From the NCBI GenBank assembly GCA_015067935.1, contig SVLL01000014.1:1-36860 (forward strand): a stretch of 36,860 nucleotides of DNA, in the 5' to 3' direction. Made by a program: the position numbers and the translations under genes. The notes under the pieces were generated by a model. That model ran no database searches. It was given only the letters and a program-made list of their open reading frames with translations, and was not told the origin of the DNA. Each line of letters opens with the position of its first letter. Position 1 is the stretch's first letter. Below, piece after piece: positions 14,688-24,560 of this stretch. Origin of the DNA: Oscillospiraceae bacterium (GTDB taxonomy: Bacteria > Bacillota > Clostridia > Oscillospirales > Oscillospiraceae).

Positions 14688-17450
14688 TCATACTGTGTTC
14701 ATTGTGATATCATTTTTATTCATGGCTTGATTGCAATTTGACTGTGCATCCACAGAAGATATCGTACACAGTGCCTCCAGTTGTGCCATTGACAGGGTCT
14801 GCTCCGGCTGAAAATCCTCACTGATCGAATACGACAAAATGTGATTTTTCAACCAACCCGCAGCGGGATCTTGTTCTGCCAAGTGCAAAGAGCAAACAAG
14901 CAGCTTGCCATTTCCGACACGATATTCAAACAACATCGCTTCTCGTCTTGCATTTTTATAGGTGGTCGCAATATCGATGATCGGTCGGTGGGGAATTGTC
15001 AATCCATCCAACACAACGGCGGCGCCCTCATTCAGCATCGCCTCAAATTGCTTACCGCAATAACCATCATTGGGAAAATCCTGCATCAAAGGATGCTCGG
15101 CAATCACGGTAGCCAAATGGCCGTTGGTACGCCCTGCAACGGAAATCTGGTACGACACATCCTCCGACGCAAAGGGACCTGTTCCAAAAAGCACCGCTGT
15201 TTTCCCTTGCGCCAAATAATCCGTCAGTTCCTTTGCGTTGCACGAACTGCATACAACTGTATTTTGGTCCGCCAGCATCTTGGACGAAGGAGCGCTGTTT
15301 TTGGGGAAAACATATAGTTCCCACTTATTTTCACAGTCCGCATCCCCACCTAACAGAGAAACCTTCAGCTGTAACTTCTTCGGTTTTTCACAACTGGGCA
15401 TACAGAAAGTGAAATGGTACAACTCTTTTACTTCCCCGGCGGGAACATTGTTAATTTGTACTTCTTCTTTTGTCAGCACTTTATTGTTTTCGCAGACGCG
15501 GATCTGAAGCGTTGCCTTTGGAATCGGTTTACCATAGTTGGAAACCAGAATTGGAATTTTTGCAACGGAACCGCTTTCATAATTAACACAAGCCGGAAGG
15601 TCCGCCAAAAGCACCGCATCGCTGTTATATCTGCGAACATTCTCCACAGTCTCTCCCGGCTTCAGTTCATAAAACTCATTCATCATACCGACACAATAGC
15701 CAAAGGTGTGCCAATGGGTGTCGATATCGCCGAGAAAATCATAGCCGGCAAAAGTGTCACAACGACGCACCGTTTCAAAACAATGTTTCCGCAAAAGCTG
15801 CTGCCACGCAGCAGAATTCCGGTAATACAGATTTGCGCGATCCAAAAGGCCTTTATCCGCCAAGTGCCGTCTGACCGAGGACATAAATTCCGTATCCCCA
15901 ATACGCAAGCCACGGTACCTTTCCTCAAGCGACAGATCAATATATGTGCCGTGAATGCAAATTTCATGAGACAAAAGCGGCTTTCCGTAGATAGCATTGC
16001 GCTGATCTAAAACTTCATGGTCGCCGGATGCGGATTCATAACTTGTCAAACCCAAAGAATAGCTATTATACAGATCGGAATATTCTCCTACCGTTGCAAG
16101 CCGCTTTGGATTATGCAGGAACGGGGCTGTGGCATACTCTGCGTCTCGAATCGAGTATTCAACACCTCTCATCGCTGACATAGGAGAAAACAGCGAGTCT
16201 GTTTCACTGTGTACCAATTTGGCGCATGCGCGGATATGGTTCTCGCGATGATCATCGATCTGCAGTTCGTTACCGGTAGCATAAATATTGACCGCTGCAT
16301 AATGGCGGCAGAATCGTAGGATATCCGCCCATTCATCCAAAAGGGTGTTGTTGGGAGAGTCTATCTGCATCAGCATTCCCAGCTCGTCTGCCGCCTCCAT
16401 ATATTCATAAGGCGGCACCCATGTATGGAAACGAATAGAGTTGAATCCAAGTTCCTTCAACCGTTTGATTACCTTGCGGTAATAATTTTTGTCACGGGTT
16501 GGATGAACGGTATAAGGCTGATAACAATGCTCACAAACGCCACGGAAATAATACGGTTTCCCGTTAAGATATAGCCGTGTTCCCTTTGCCGTCAATCGAC
16601 GAATGCCAAAACGACAACAGAGTTCCTGAGACGCTGTGGATACCACCACCTTATAAAGCTTGGGTTCATCCGGCGACCAATATGTATAGCCGTCGGTATC
16701 GATAGAAACTTCGCATTTATTGGCCGCAATTTCCGTTGTGCAAAGGCAGGTTTCTTCATCATAAATACGAACGGTGCGAATATGCGTTTGTGCACCTTTT
16801 GTATGAACGGTAAAAGAAGAGCAATCCTGCGCGGTTGTAACCCAAACATCACGCAAACCATCGGGAAAACTGCGTATTTCCACATCGCCATAAATTCCAC
16901 CGGTACACTCGTTCACGGCACGAGTGGTTAAACCGGAAATGCGCCAGTTCTTATAACCGATTAAGCGAATGTTCGAAACAGCCAGCGTAATTCGATTCTC
17001 GCCCACTTGCAGAATTCCTTTCGGAATCAAGAAGGAAAATGGGGCAGAATAACCCTCATGCCGACCCAGGTAATGCCCATTGATCCATGCTGACACAGCA
17101 TTCTGCACGCCGCCAAAAGCAAGTTCGGTTTCCACATCCGGAACCGTGTCCAAAATAATGTCCTTACGGTATACAAAACAGCCCACCGGATTGGGAAGCA
17201 CCATATCGGGACAATAACCCGTTTGAGGATATCGCTGAAGCGTATATAGCGGATTCCATTGTAGTTTATAGTGCAAAGCTGTTGTGCGGAAGAGATCTGC
17301 CATATCTTCCCAATACCCCGGCACATTGCAGGGTGTAGCAGACTCTTTCAAGGGGGAAAGGAGAATTTCCGGTTCGACAGTATCAACATATGGGGCATTG
17401 GACAAATAGTCAATCAACCATGTTCCGTTGAGAGAAATTGTATGTTTCAT
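14688..17450 (-). CDS. Glycoside hydrolase family 2 enzyme
   Basis: A 920-residue cytoplasmic GH2 glycosidase (beta-galactosidase, glucuronidase or mannosidase type). An N-terminal jelly-roll (about 1-200) and an immunoglobulin-like domain precede a TIM barrel (about 290-600), followed by a C-terminal extension. GVCEHCYQPY and FNSIRFHTWVPP are typical of the family; the acid/base is probably Glu395 in ATGNELQID and the nucleophile Glu496 in LLSHEICIHG. The C-terminal 300 residues look like additional beta domains and a possible glutamine-amidotransferase-like fold. Substrate is unclear. AGGAGG precedes the ATG. The block appears more AT-rich than its neighbours. Confidence 0.87.
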   Translation of the reverse strand: MKHTISLNGTWLIDYLSNAPYVDTVEPEILLSPLKESATPCNVPGYWEDMADLFRTTALHYKLQWNPLYTLQRYPQTGYCPDMVLPNPVGCFVYRKDIILDTVPDVETELAFGGVQNAVSAWINGHYLGRHEGYSAPFSFLIPKGILQVGENRITLAVSNIRLIGYKNWRISGLTTRAVNECTGGIYGDVEIRSFPDGLRDVWVTTAQDCSSFTVHTKGAQTHIRTVRIYDEETCLCTTEIAANKCEVSIDTDGYTYWSPDEPKLYKVVVSTASQELCCRFGIRRLTAKGTRLYLNGKPYYFRGVCEHCYQPYTVHPTRDKNYYRKVIKRLKELGFNSIRFHTWVPPYEYMEAADELGMLMQIDSPNNTLLDEWADILRFCRHYAAVNIYATGNELQIDDHRENHIRACAKLVHSETDSLFSPMSAMRGVEYSIRDAEYATAPFLHNPKRLATVGEYSDLYNSYSLGLTSYESASGDHEVLDQRNAIYGKPLLSHEICIHGTYIDLSLEERYRGLRIGDTEFMSSVRRHLADKGLLDRANLYYRNSAAWQQLLRKHCFETVRRCDTFAGYDFLGDIDTHWHTFGYCVGMMNEFYELKPGETVENVRRYNSDAVLLADLPACVNYESGSVAKIPILVSNYGKPIPKATLQIRVCENNKVLTKEEVQINNVPAGEVKELYHFTFCMPSCEKPKKLQLKVSLLGGDADCENKWELYVFPKNSAPSSKMLADQNTVVCSSCNAKELTDYLAQGKTAVLFGTGPFASEDVSYQISVAGRTNGHLATVIAEHPLMQDFPNDGYCGKQFEAMLNEGAAVVLDGLTIPHRPIIDIATTYKNARREAMLFEYRVGNGKLLVCSLHLAEQDPAAGWLKNHILSYSISEDFQPEQTLSMAQLEALCTISSVDAQSNCNQAMNKNDITMNTV

Positions 17451-17477
17451 AGCATAACCTCCATTTGTCTGCCTGGT

Positions 17478-17634
17478 TTATCCCATTAACTCCTGAAAGC
17501 CTTTTAGCCACGCTCTTTTGATCAACTCATGTCCTGCCGATGTGGGATGTACACCGTCCGGAAGCCAATGGCTGACCGGCGCAGATTCCAGTGCTTTTTC
17601 AAATACACTTTGCAGTTCAACAAATACGGTGTTT
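17478..17634 (-). pseudogene. C-terminal remnant of a second SGNH hydrolase
   Basis: An open frame on the minus strand encodes about 51 residues containing HWLPDGVHPTSAGHELI, the block V of SGNH/GDSL hydrolases with its Asp and His, and ends MG-stop at 17478-17480. It is immediately preceded by an in-frame TAG and has no start, so only the tail remains. It lies just upstream of the GH2 gene, so a former SGNH-GH2 operon was cut here. This is the boundary with the large island that starts at 17681. Confidence 0.75.
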
Positions 17635-17680
17635 TTCTAACTATTCAAAGAACCACACAGCCACTTAGGCTCATTCCCAT

Positions 17681-18373
17681 TCAACCGTATTCCTTCAGGC
17701 AGGCCAGCATTTCCTTGCTTGTGAGCTTGCCGTTTCCTTGCTGTGCCAGCATTTCCCATTTTTGGAAAATGCCGGGAAATGCGCAAATGGGCACCTTCCG
17801 ATTCCCCACCAACGTCAGCCGCACCGCAAAAGGCAGTCTGCGGTTTCCGGAAAGTTGCTTTACAAGGGCACTGCGCAATTTGCGGTCCGCCTCTTGGGTT
17901 TCCACGATCCGGCATTGGTAGATCTTATCTTTCTGCAGCCGATCCATCAACGGCTTCAGCAATTCCGGCGTGCGGTCCAAGGCCATTGCCACAGCACCGC
18001 CCCTTTCCAGCAGGATGCGCAAAAGCCGCGCCATTTCCTCCTGCGTCGCCTCTCTTCCCCCGGCAAACTGCATATTGTCAACGATCAGCAGGTCACATTC
18101 CGGCGGAGTGATCACATAATTGCCTTCTCTGTACCAGCGCAGGACATATTCTTCCGCGAAGGCTTCAAAGGTAGTCATCAGCACCTTCTTTTCCGGATAT
18201 TTCTCCTGAAACCTATGACACAGTGCAGAGAGCAGCAGGGTTTTTCCGGAGGACGAGGGGCCCCAAAGCACAATACATTGCCCGGCATAATCCTCGGCAA
18301 AGGACATACACGCCTCGTAAGCCGGCCGAAAAGAGGGGCTGACGATCATATTTTCCACATTCCTGTTTTCCAT
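17681..18373 (-). CDS. DnaA/Hda-like AAA+ ATPase
   Basis: A 230-residue P-loop ATPase that looks like domain III of DnaA without the DNA-binding domain IV. Walker A GPSSSGKT is at 38-45 and Walker B LLIVDNMQF at about 95-103; the DnaA-like patterns VLMTTFEAFAEEYV and RTPELLKPLMDRLQ (sensor region) are present. The start at 18373 has a GGAGGGG site. It is the last gene of the third transcription unit of the island. By analogy with Hda or DnaC it may load or remodel another ATPase or a replication factor, but no function is known. No terminator is visible after it; the remnant at 17634 follows. Confidence 0.75.
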   Translation of the reverse strand: MENRNVENMIVSPSFRPAYEACMSFAEDYAGQCIVLWGPSSSGKTLLLSALCHRFQEKYPEKKVLMTTFEAFAEEYVLRWYREGNYVITPPECDLLIVDNMQFAGGREATQEEMARLLRILLERGGAVAMALDRTPELLKPLMDRLQKDKIYQCRIVETQEADRKLRSALVKQLSGNRRLPFAVRLTLVGNRKVPICAFPGIFQKWEMLAQQGNGKLTSKEMLACLKEYG

Positions 18374-18396
18374 CCGTTCCCCTCCTCCGTTTTTCT

Positions 18397-21048
18397 TTAA
18401 TTTCTTACCTTTTCCTTTGTCTTTGCGCAGCTTTCCCGGGGCGCATACCACCGCTCCTGAACGGCGAATTTACCTGCCGCATTGCTGTCCTTCTTGACCT
18501 TAACAAAGTCCTTTTCCAAAAGGCTGCACACCGCGTCAAAGGGCACAAGATAGGCATCGCCCTCCGCCGTTCTGCATTGGAAGGCATCCTCAAAGAGCCT
18601 GTGATGGCAATACCGCTCTGGTTTTTCCACCTTCGCCGCCGTCAATTCCTGCAGCAGCGTGGCTTCAAAGCGGAAATTGCTCAGCTCCCGTTCATAGTAG
18701 TCATAGACCTTGTAATCCGTCGCGTCCGCGTCAATCCGTTCACGCTTGGTAAGGGTAACCACATCCAGATAGTCCGTGGTAACCCCCTCCTGCGTAAGAT
18801 AGCTTTCGCCCTTTTCCAGACGGGGCATTCTCGCCTCCACCAGACAGGAATGGAGCTTCAGCCGCATATTCTTGTGATCCTTGCGGCCCTTATCCGGCTC
18901 CAGCATATCCTTCACATCCACTTGCTGATAGCCCATCGTACGGGTAAAGGCATTCCACCGACGGTGCTCCAACCATGCAAGACATTCCCGTTTCTTCTCC
19001 AGTTCCCGATATGCCTGCAGTTCCTCGTCGGCAAGCCCCAGACGGGTCTGTATTTCCTCGCAGGTAGCCTTTTTGTAATTATATTTCGCCACCGCAAACC
19101 GGCGGTACTGGGTCAGCATTTCCCGAACATTCTGCAGATAGACTTCGTATTCCGCCTCCGTAGTGCAATCAAACACAGAGGTTTTAAGCCAGCCCAGCGA
19201 GAAAAGTCTGTATTTCATGTGCATGGCCCGCGCCAGAGATGCCCAATAATCATAGTTATCGTTTTCGTACTTCTCCAGCTCACCGCTGGCTCTGGTCAGA
19301 TTTTCCAGGCGGTGGGAATTTACGAATTGGTCATAGGAAGGTGCACTGCCGGTTTCTGTTTTCCACAGCAAATTCTTGGACATATACACATTTGCACAGC
19401 TGTACACCTGATCCATATTGCCAAATGCGTGCATATAGATATCCGGCTTGCCGGAACGCAGACTTACAAAATGCTTCTCCTGATTGAGATTCTTCGTCAG
19501 CTCCGCGTCAAAGACCGCATATGCGATCACTACCTGACCCGGCTCTTTGTGGGCATGCTGCGCAATGTGCCGCTTGCCGATGAGCCCGCGCAGCTTTTCC
19601 GCGACGGTGATATTGTCGGAATCGCTGCCCAGCGCAACGATATAGTAATCCGAATCCAGCAGCCAATCGGCGTGCTCCTCCTCGCTGCCCCAAAGACCGC
19701 CGGTTTTCAGGTCCAGTGTGGTGTAGCGCACCGTACAGTAGGGCGCATTGGTCTCCCCTGCCTCACTGACCTTCAGCAGTTCCTCAGGCAGGATGCATTT
19801 TTCATCGCTTAGCACCGCAACGGTTCTGCGGATCTCCGGGTTTACATAGTCGATCTGAGACCAGAAGGCCTTCTCCGTATCCTTGGATACCACATTGATC
19901 TTCAGCCGGCAGGGACGCATTGTCTCCTGCTCACCCTCACCGCTGCAAACCATCATTTGTCCCATCCAGTAGGCACCGAGAAACGCCTCTGTGCCGATAA
20001 TGCCGTTGCCGAGGATGGTTACCTTCAGGTCATCACGCTCCGGACGGCCCACCAAGGGCTCATAAAGGGGCACCGTATTCAGCAGATTCTGCACCAGATT
20101 CCGATAGCCCCGCACCGGTACGATCACAGGCTTTTTGCCCCCGTCCAGCAACTCCTTTTTCTTCTCCAGCAGAGCCTTTGCCTGCCTTTCGATCTGAATG
20201 TAGGCATCGGTCTGCACGAACAGGTAAATGCTGGAATCCTTCACATACTTCAGGTTTTGGTCCTCTATCAGGCTCAGCAGTGTCTGCAGATTGCCGAACT
20301 CGTTTTCATCCATCAGATAGAACTCCCGGGGACTTTTTACAGGCTTTGGCACATGGGCCAAGTCCTTGCGGACGCAAATCGCCCCGTAACGCTTGGCTTC
20401 CTGAAAAAGCTCGGTTTCTTTTTCCTGCTCGTCATCAATGTAGGCGTCCGTAAACACCAGCACCGGCCGCTCGGAGCTTCTCTCCCGGCTGATGCTCTTG
20501 GCAAGTGCCAAGGACGCCGGATTCAGCTCGCTGAAATAGTATTTCTTCCGCCGGGTGTTGCAGAATGACCACCGCAGATGCAGCTCCGGAAAGAATCTGG
20601 CCAGCACCACCAAGACGACCGTGCCTCCGGCAACGGGCGCGACCACATTCAGAATGGAGGCATAGGCTCCGTAAATGCCCTGCCAGATCGCATTCCCGCC
20701 AAAGCCCTTGGCGATCATTTCCTTACCGCTGCGGATGTACTGGGTATAATCCTCATCCATACTGAAGGTCTGCAGTGCGTGTACAAAGCTATTGAGAAGC
20801 TCTTCTCCAAAATACAGCGGCTTTTCGCATTTTGCCGGGAACAGAATGGCATAATACCCCACAGCAAATCGCAGACACCAAACAGAAAACAGGAGACAGC
20901 CGGAAAAGACCAGTGTCCGGCTGGCTCTCAGCTTTCTTTCGGGCGTCTTGTTGCGGTTGTGAAGATAGAGCCACAAGGGTACAAACCATATAGCCACTGA
21001 CAAAAACAGCAGGCAGCCAATGATTCCCTTATCGCACCAGTGCAACAT
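18397..21048 (-). CDS. Membrane Rossmann (TrkA/RCK-like) protein with RyR domain, copy 2
   Basis: An 883-residue protein. Three membrane segments (about 8-29, 44-70, 122-150) are followed by a first Rossmann-like region (YYFSELNPASLALAKSI, then VLVFTDAY), a second with VTILGNGIIG (about 343-352), and a RyR domain near 693-740 that opens LEHRRWNAFTRTMGY. About 140 further residues follow. The layout resembles K+-channel gating (TrkA_N/RCK) domains that bind NAD or nucleotides, fused to the ryanodine-receptor repeat seen in bacterial conflict proteins. It is a paralogue of the protein at 24561-26348, but with a longer linker and C-terminus. It lies 26 bases after the AAA-protease gene. I infer a membrane sensor of a nucleotide ligand. 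Confidence 0.72.
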   Translation of the reverse strand: MLHWCDKGIIGCLLFLSVAIWFVPLWLYLHNRNKTPERKLRASRTLVFSGCLLFSVWCLRFAVGYYAILFPAKCEKPLYFGEELLNSFVHALQTFSMDEDYTQYIRSGKEMIAKGFGGNAIWQGIYGAYASILNVVAPVAGGTVVLVVLARFFPELHLRWSFCNTRRKKYYFSELNPASLALAKSISRERSSERPVLVFTDAYIDDEQEKETELFQEAKRYGAICVRKDLAHVPKPVKSPREFYLMDENEFGNLQTLLSLIEDQNLKYVKDSSIYLFVQTDAYIQIERQAKALLEKKKELLDGGKKPVIVPVRGYRNLVQNLLNTVPLYEPLVGRPERDDLKVTILGNGIIGTEAFLGAYWMGQMMVCSGEGEQETMRPCRLKINVVSKDTEKAFWSQIDYVNPEIRRTVAVLSDEKCILPEELLKVSEAGETNAPYCTVRYTTLDLKTGGLWGSEEEHADWLLDSDYYIVALGSDSDNITVAEKLRGLIGKRHIAQHAHKEPGQVVIAYAVFDAELTKNLNQEKHFVSLRSGKPDIYMHAFGNMDQVYSCANVYMSKNLLWKTETGSAPSYDQFVNSHRLENLTRASGELEKYENDNYDYWASLARAMHMKYRLFSLGWLKTSVFDCTTEAEYEVYLQNVREMLTQYRRFAVAKYNYKKATCEEIQTRLGLADEELQAYRELEKKRECLAWLEHRRWNAFTRTMGYQQVDVKDMLEPDKGRKDHKNMRLKLHSCLVEARMPRLEKGESYLTQEGVTTDYLDVVTLTKRERIDADATDYKVYDYYERELSNFRFEATLLQELTAAKVEKPERYCHHRLFEDAFQCRTAEGDAYLVPFDAVCSLLEKDFVKVKKDSNAAGKFAVQERWYAPRESCAKTKEKVRN

Positions 21049-21074
21049 ATTTTCCCTTCTCTCTGTCAGAAAAA

Positions 21075-24000
21075 TCAGTCAGCCTTTTTGATCCGGGAGG
21101 CTTCCCGGGGCAGGGCCAATGCCTGCTCGATCTGTTCGCCGGTCAGATGGTTCTTGGACATCAATTCGTCCACCAGTGCATCCATCTGCGCCTTGTTTTC
21201 GGCAATCAGCTGTACCGCCAATGCCATCTGCTCGCTCAAAATCCGGTTGACCGCTGCGCGGACCTCCACAGACATTACACCGCCTGCCGCCGTCATACCG
21301 CTGACCACCGCCAGACCGAAATTCTCATCCATACCGTAGCTGCAAACAAGGCTCTGGGCGATGCTTGTTGCCGAGGCCAGATCGCCGCTTGCACCGGTGG
21401 AAATGCCGTCCTGCGCGCCATAGTAGACGATTTCTGCAGCTCTGCCGCCCAAGCTGGTGCGAATGCGGGCCAGCAGCTCATCCTTGGTATAGATGGCCTT
21501 TCCCTCCTGCTCCGCGTGCTGCATATAGCCACCGTGGTTGCCCCGGGCAACGATGGTCAGGTAGGAAGGTGTCTCGCCGCTGAGCCAGCATAGGAAAGCG
21601 TGACCGGCCTCGTGCCGGGCAACACGCTCCAGCTGTGAGATATCCCATTTCTTCACTTCGCCGCCGTTGAAGGTCTCGAAGGCCTCCTCCAGAATGGCAT
21701 CGGTAACCTTGGTGCTGCCCTCCCGAATGGCAGAGCGCAGAGCCAGCTCAAATACGGAATCCAACTCCGCCAGACTCATACCGGTGGCACGCATTGCCAC
21801 ATTCTCCACCTGCTTTTCGGAAATTTCGAAGGCAGGATTCTTTCCGATTTTCCGCTTCATAAACCGGATACGGGCATCCTTGTCCGGGCGATCGATAAAT
21901 ACCCGGCGGTCAAAGCGGCGCATCAGAGCCGGATCAAGGCTCTTGTCCGTACCGGGCTCCACCTTGAAATTGGTAGCTGCCAGCACAAATACGGGCTTGG
22001 TGGGATCGCTGGCAAAGCCGTCCATCTCCGCCAAAAATGCGGTCAGCGTGGCTTCTGTGCCGCTGCTCTCCTCGCCGCCCTTTCTCTCCTTGGCGATGGC
22101 ATCGATCTCATCGATAAAGAGGATGGCAGGGGCATATTTCCGGGCGGTCTTGAACAGCTCGTGAACCTTTTCAGAGCCTTCGCCCACATATTTCTTCAGG
22201 AACTGGTTGCCCTCAGCGGCGATAAAGGTCACACCTGCCTCGCAGGCCATTGCCTTGGCGAGCATAGTCTTGCCGGTGCCGGGAGGTCCGTAAAGGATCA
22301 CGCCCTTGGGGGCCTTCACACCTGTTCCGATGTACTTCTTGGGATTTTTCAGATATTCCACAAAATAGGCCAACTCTTTCTTTGCTTCCTCTGCACCGAT
22401 CACATCCGTAAAGCGCACATTGGGCTTGGAAAGGGCACTGAGAATATTTTTGGAATCCTCAGCATCCACAGCCACAGCCATCCGGAAGTCAAAGAGTCTG
22501 ATTTGCGCCACCTTGCCGTTTTTGGAGATCATCTGGGCAGTCTCGAAGGACACCAGCTTGTTCTCCTTAGCCAGCTTGACCATATTGGCCTGCTGATACA
22601 GCCGATCTGCCACAGCGGCCATCTCCTTGGCGAAGGTGTCCTTGCCCTTGGCGACCCGGACAATGCCCCGAACGCCCTGCCGCAGGAAGGAAACCTTTTC
22701 CTCCTCGCTCAGGGGGGCGGACTTTCCCTCCAGCAGATACAGCGGCAAATCATTATGCTGCCGCAGACGCATAAAGAAATCCCGGGCAGGAGATTGGACA
22801 TCCTCCAGGTTCAGGTTGTCCAGCGATGCTGCCTGCGCACCGCATTTCATATCCAGCAGAATAAAATCGATATTCCTGCTCTGCAAAATGCCGATGGCTT
22901 CCTCGGTATCCTGCACGCCCAGCAGGTCCATATCGGACACCTTGCTCTGGCACAGCTGTACCGTTTCAGGGGCAGCAAATACCAATACCTGCGGTCTGCC
23001 GGAGGCGGCAAACAGCTGCCGGATCTCCGGCTTTGCGCCGTCCAGATCCACGCTGATGCGGATCTCCTCCAGCGCGTCGATATTCGTCTTGACCTTTGAG
23101 GAGCTGATCAGCCGCAGCAGCTCATACAGCTCATCGTTGAAAAAGCTCTCCGCTCTTGCCCGGATGGTACGGGCATCCGCTGCGCTGCCCTCTGCCAGCA
23201 GCAGGGCGGTATAGATCCGCTCATCCATACGCACCTTCAGCCCCGTTGTGGTTCCCAACGCATTGGCGTGGCGTTCCACCTCTCTCTGGGCGATGGTGCG
23301 CAGATTGTGGGCATCCATATGGTTGAACATTACCACATTACCGGTAGCCAGACGGGAGCAGATAGCTGCCGGGAAGAAGGGCTGTCCGCTATGGACATCC
23401 ACATCCTTCTCCAAAGCCTTGATGATGACCTTCCGGGAGTAGCCGGACAGATCGTCCGTCTCGCTCTCATTATAGAGCTGACGGCCGGCATTGGTGGTAA
23501 GGATCACGATGGTATCGGTGAAGGAGATTTCCTGGCCGAGGAACGCATCCCGTACCCGGCCGGCATCCAGCAGCTGCAGGAACAGATGGATCACCCGGGG
23601 ATGGGCCTTTTCGATCTCATCAAACAGCAGCACACATTCGGGATTTTTCGACACGAAGCCGGTCACTTCACCGGCGTGAGAGCCCTTAAAGGCATTGTCA
23701 AAGCCGGCAAAGGTCATGTGGGAATCATCGTCGGCATACTCGCTCATATCAAAGCGCATAAAGGGCTTCTGCAGGCTTGCGGCGATTCTTTCCGCAAGGA
23801 AAGTCTTGCCCACGCCGGGAGGACCGGCAAACAAAAAGATTGCCTTGGGACGCTTCCGGCTCTTGTCGGTCATAGCCAGCAGGTTGGCCTGAAAATAGCC
23901 GGTGGTGAACACATTGATGGCGTTGTCCTGACCGAAAACGGCACTTTTCAGCTCGGCGCGGATCTGCTTTACCTCTGCCACCAGCTTGCCGATCTCGGAC

Positions 24001-24539
24001 TTCGGGTCAGCCTTCTCCACCTCGGGCTCTGTCTGGTCCATCAGTGCCTCCAGAAAGAAGTCCATATCGATATGGATTTCTTCCTGCTCCGCCGGTTCTT
24101 CCTCGGCTTTCTGCTCAGGTTCTTCTTCCTTGTTCGGTGCGGGATACAAGAAAAGCTCCTTCAGCATCTCGCTGGGCTCATCCACCAGAGCCACCATCAC
24201 GCAGATGGCATCCACTTCCTCCAGCTCGTGCTCTGCCGCATAGCTCTGGGCTACCCGAAGTCTTTTTTTCATATACAGATCGTCCAGAAAAGACGCAGGA
24301 TTATCCCGGCATATATAAGCCATCAGTTTTTCACGGCCACCCTCTATGTCCGGCAATCTGCCCTTGAGGACATCCCGCAGGACCATATATTCCACGCAAC
24401 GCTTACCGCCTGCTTGGATCAAATCGATGACCGCCACAACAAACCGCTCTGCGGTAAAGGGTGCGCTAAGCTTGTTGTCCACCTTTTTGGCACTTTCGAT
24501 CAATTCCAGTAAAAGCTCGCTGTATTTCAGTTCTGCCAT
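21075..24539 (-). CDS. ClpB-type AAA+ / receiver-like / FtsH-type AAA+-M41 protease fusion
   Basis: An 1154-residue protein with an unusual order. Residues about 1-150 are helical and recall a Clp N-domain; 133-155 is very acidic. A ClpA/ClpB-type AAA+ follows (Walker A GPPGVGKT about 239-246, Walker B VLLFDEIEKAH about 303-313). Residues about 517-630 look like a receiver (REC-like) domain, with FILLDMK at the phospho-Asp position. Then comes an FtsH AAA+ (GPPGTGKT about 751-758, ILFIDEID about 806-813, RRFDRRVF) and an M41 zinc protease with HEAGH (about 976-980) and a further ligand in GASGDLASAT. FtsH is normally membrane-anchored; this protein has no membrane segment. Its neighbours on both sides are membrane RyR proteins, which could recruit it. 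Confidence 0.85.
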   Translation of the reverse strand: MAELKYSELLLELIESAKKVDNKLSAPFTAERFVVAVIDLIQAGGKRCVEYMVLRDVLKGRLPDIEGGREKLMAYICRDNPASFLDDLYMKKRLRVAQSYAAEHELEEVDAICVMVALVDEPSEMLKELFLYPAPNKEEEPEQKAEEEPAEQEEIHIDMDFFLEALMDQTEPEVEKADPKSEIGKLVAEVKQIRAELKSAVFGQDNAINVFTTGYFQANLLAMTDKSRKRPKAIFLFAGPPGVGKTFLAERIAASLQKPFMRFDMSEYADDDSHMTFAGFDNAFKGSHAGEVTGFVSKNPECVLLFDEIEKAHPRVIHLFLQLLDAGRVRDAFLGQEISFTDTIVILTTNAGRQLYNESETDDLSGYSRKVIIKALEKDVDVHSGQPFFPAAICSRLATGNVVMFNHMDAHNLRTIAQREVERHANALGTTTGLKVRMDERIYTALLLAEGSAADARTIRARAESFFNDELYELLRLISSSKVKTNIDALEEIRISVDLDGAKPEIRQLFAASGRPQVLVFAAPETVQLCQSKVSDMDLLGVQDTEEAIGILQSRNIDFILLDMKCGAQAASLDNLNLEDVQSPARDFFMRLRQHNDLPLYLLEGKSAPLSEEEKVSFLRQGVRGIVRVAKGKDTFAKEMAAVADRLYQQANMVKLAKENKLVSFETAQMISKNGKVAQIRLFDFRMAVAVDAEDSKNILSALSKPNVRFTDVIGAEEAKKELAYFVEYLKNPKKYIGTGVKAPKGVILYGPPGTGKTMLAKAMACEAGVTFIAAEGNQFLKKYVGEGSEKVHELFKTARKYAPAILFIDEIDAIAKERKGGEESSGTEATLTAFLAEMDGFASDPTKPVFVLAATNFKVEPGTDKSLDPALMRRFDRRVFIDRPDKDARIRFMKRKIGKNPAFEISEKQVENVAMRATGMSLAELDSVFELALRSAIREGSTKVTDAILEEAFETFNGGEVKKWDISQLERVARHEAGHAFLCWLSGETPSYLTIVARGNHGGYMQHAEQEGKAIYTKDELLARIRTSLGGRAAEIVYYGAQDGISTGASGDLASATSIAQSLVCSYGMDENFGLAVVSGMTAAGGVMSVEVRAAVNRILSEQMALAVQLIAENKAQMDALVDELMSKNHLTGEQIEQALALPREASRIKKAD

Positions 24540-24560
24540 ATCTCTTTCTCCTTCTGTGTA

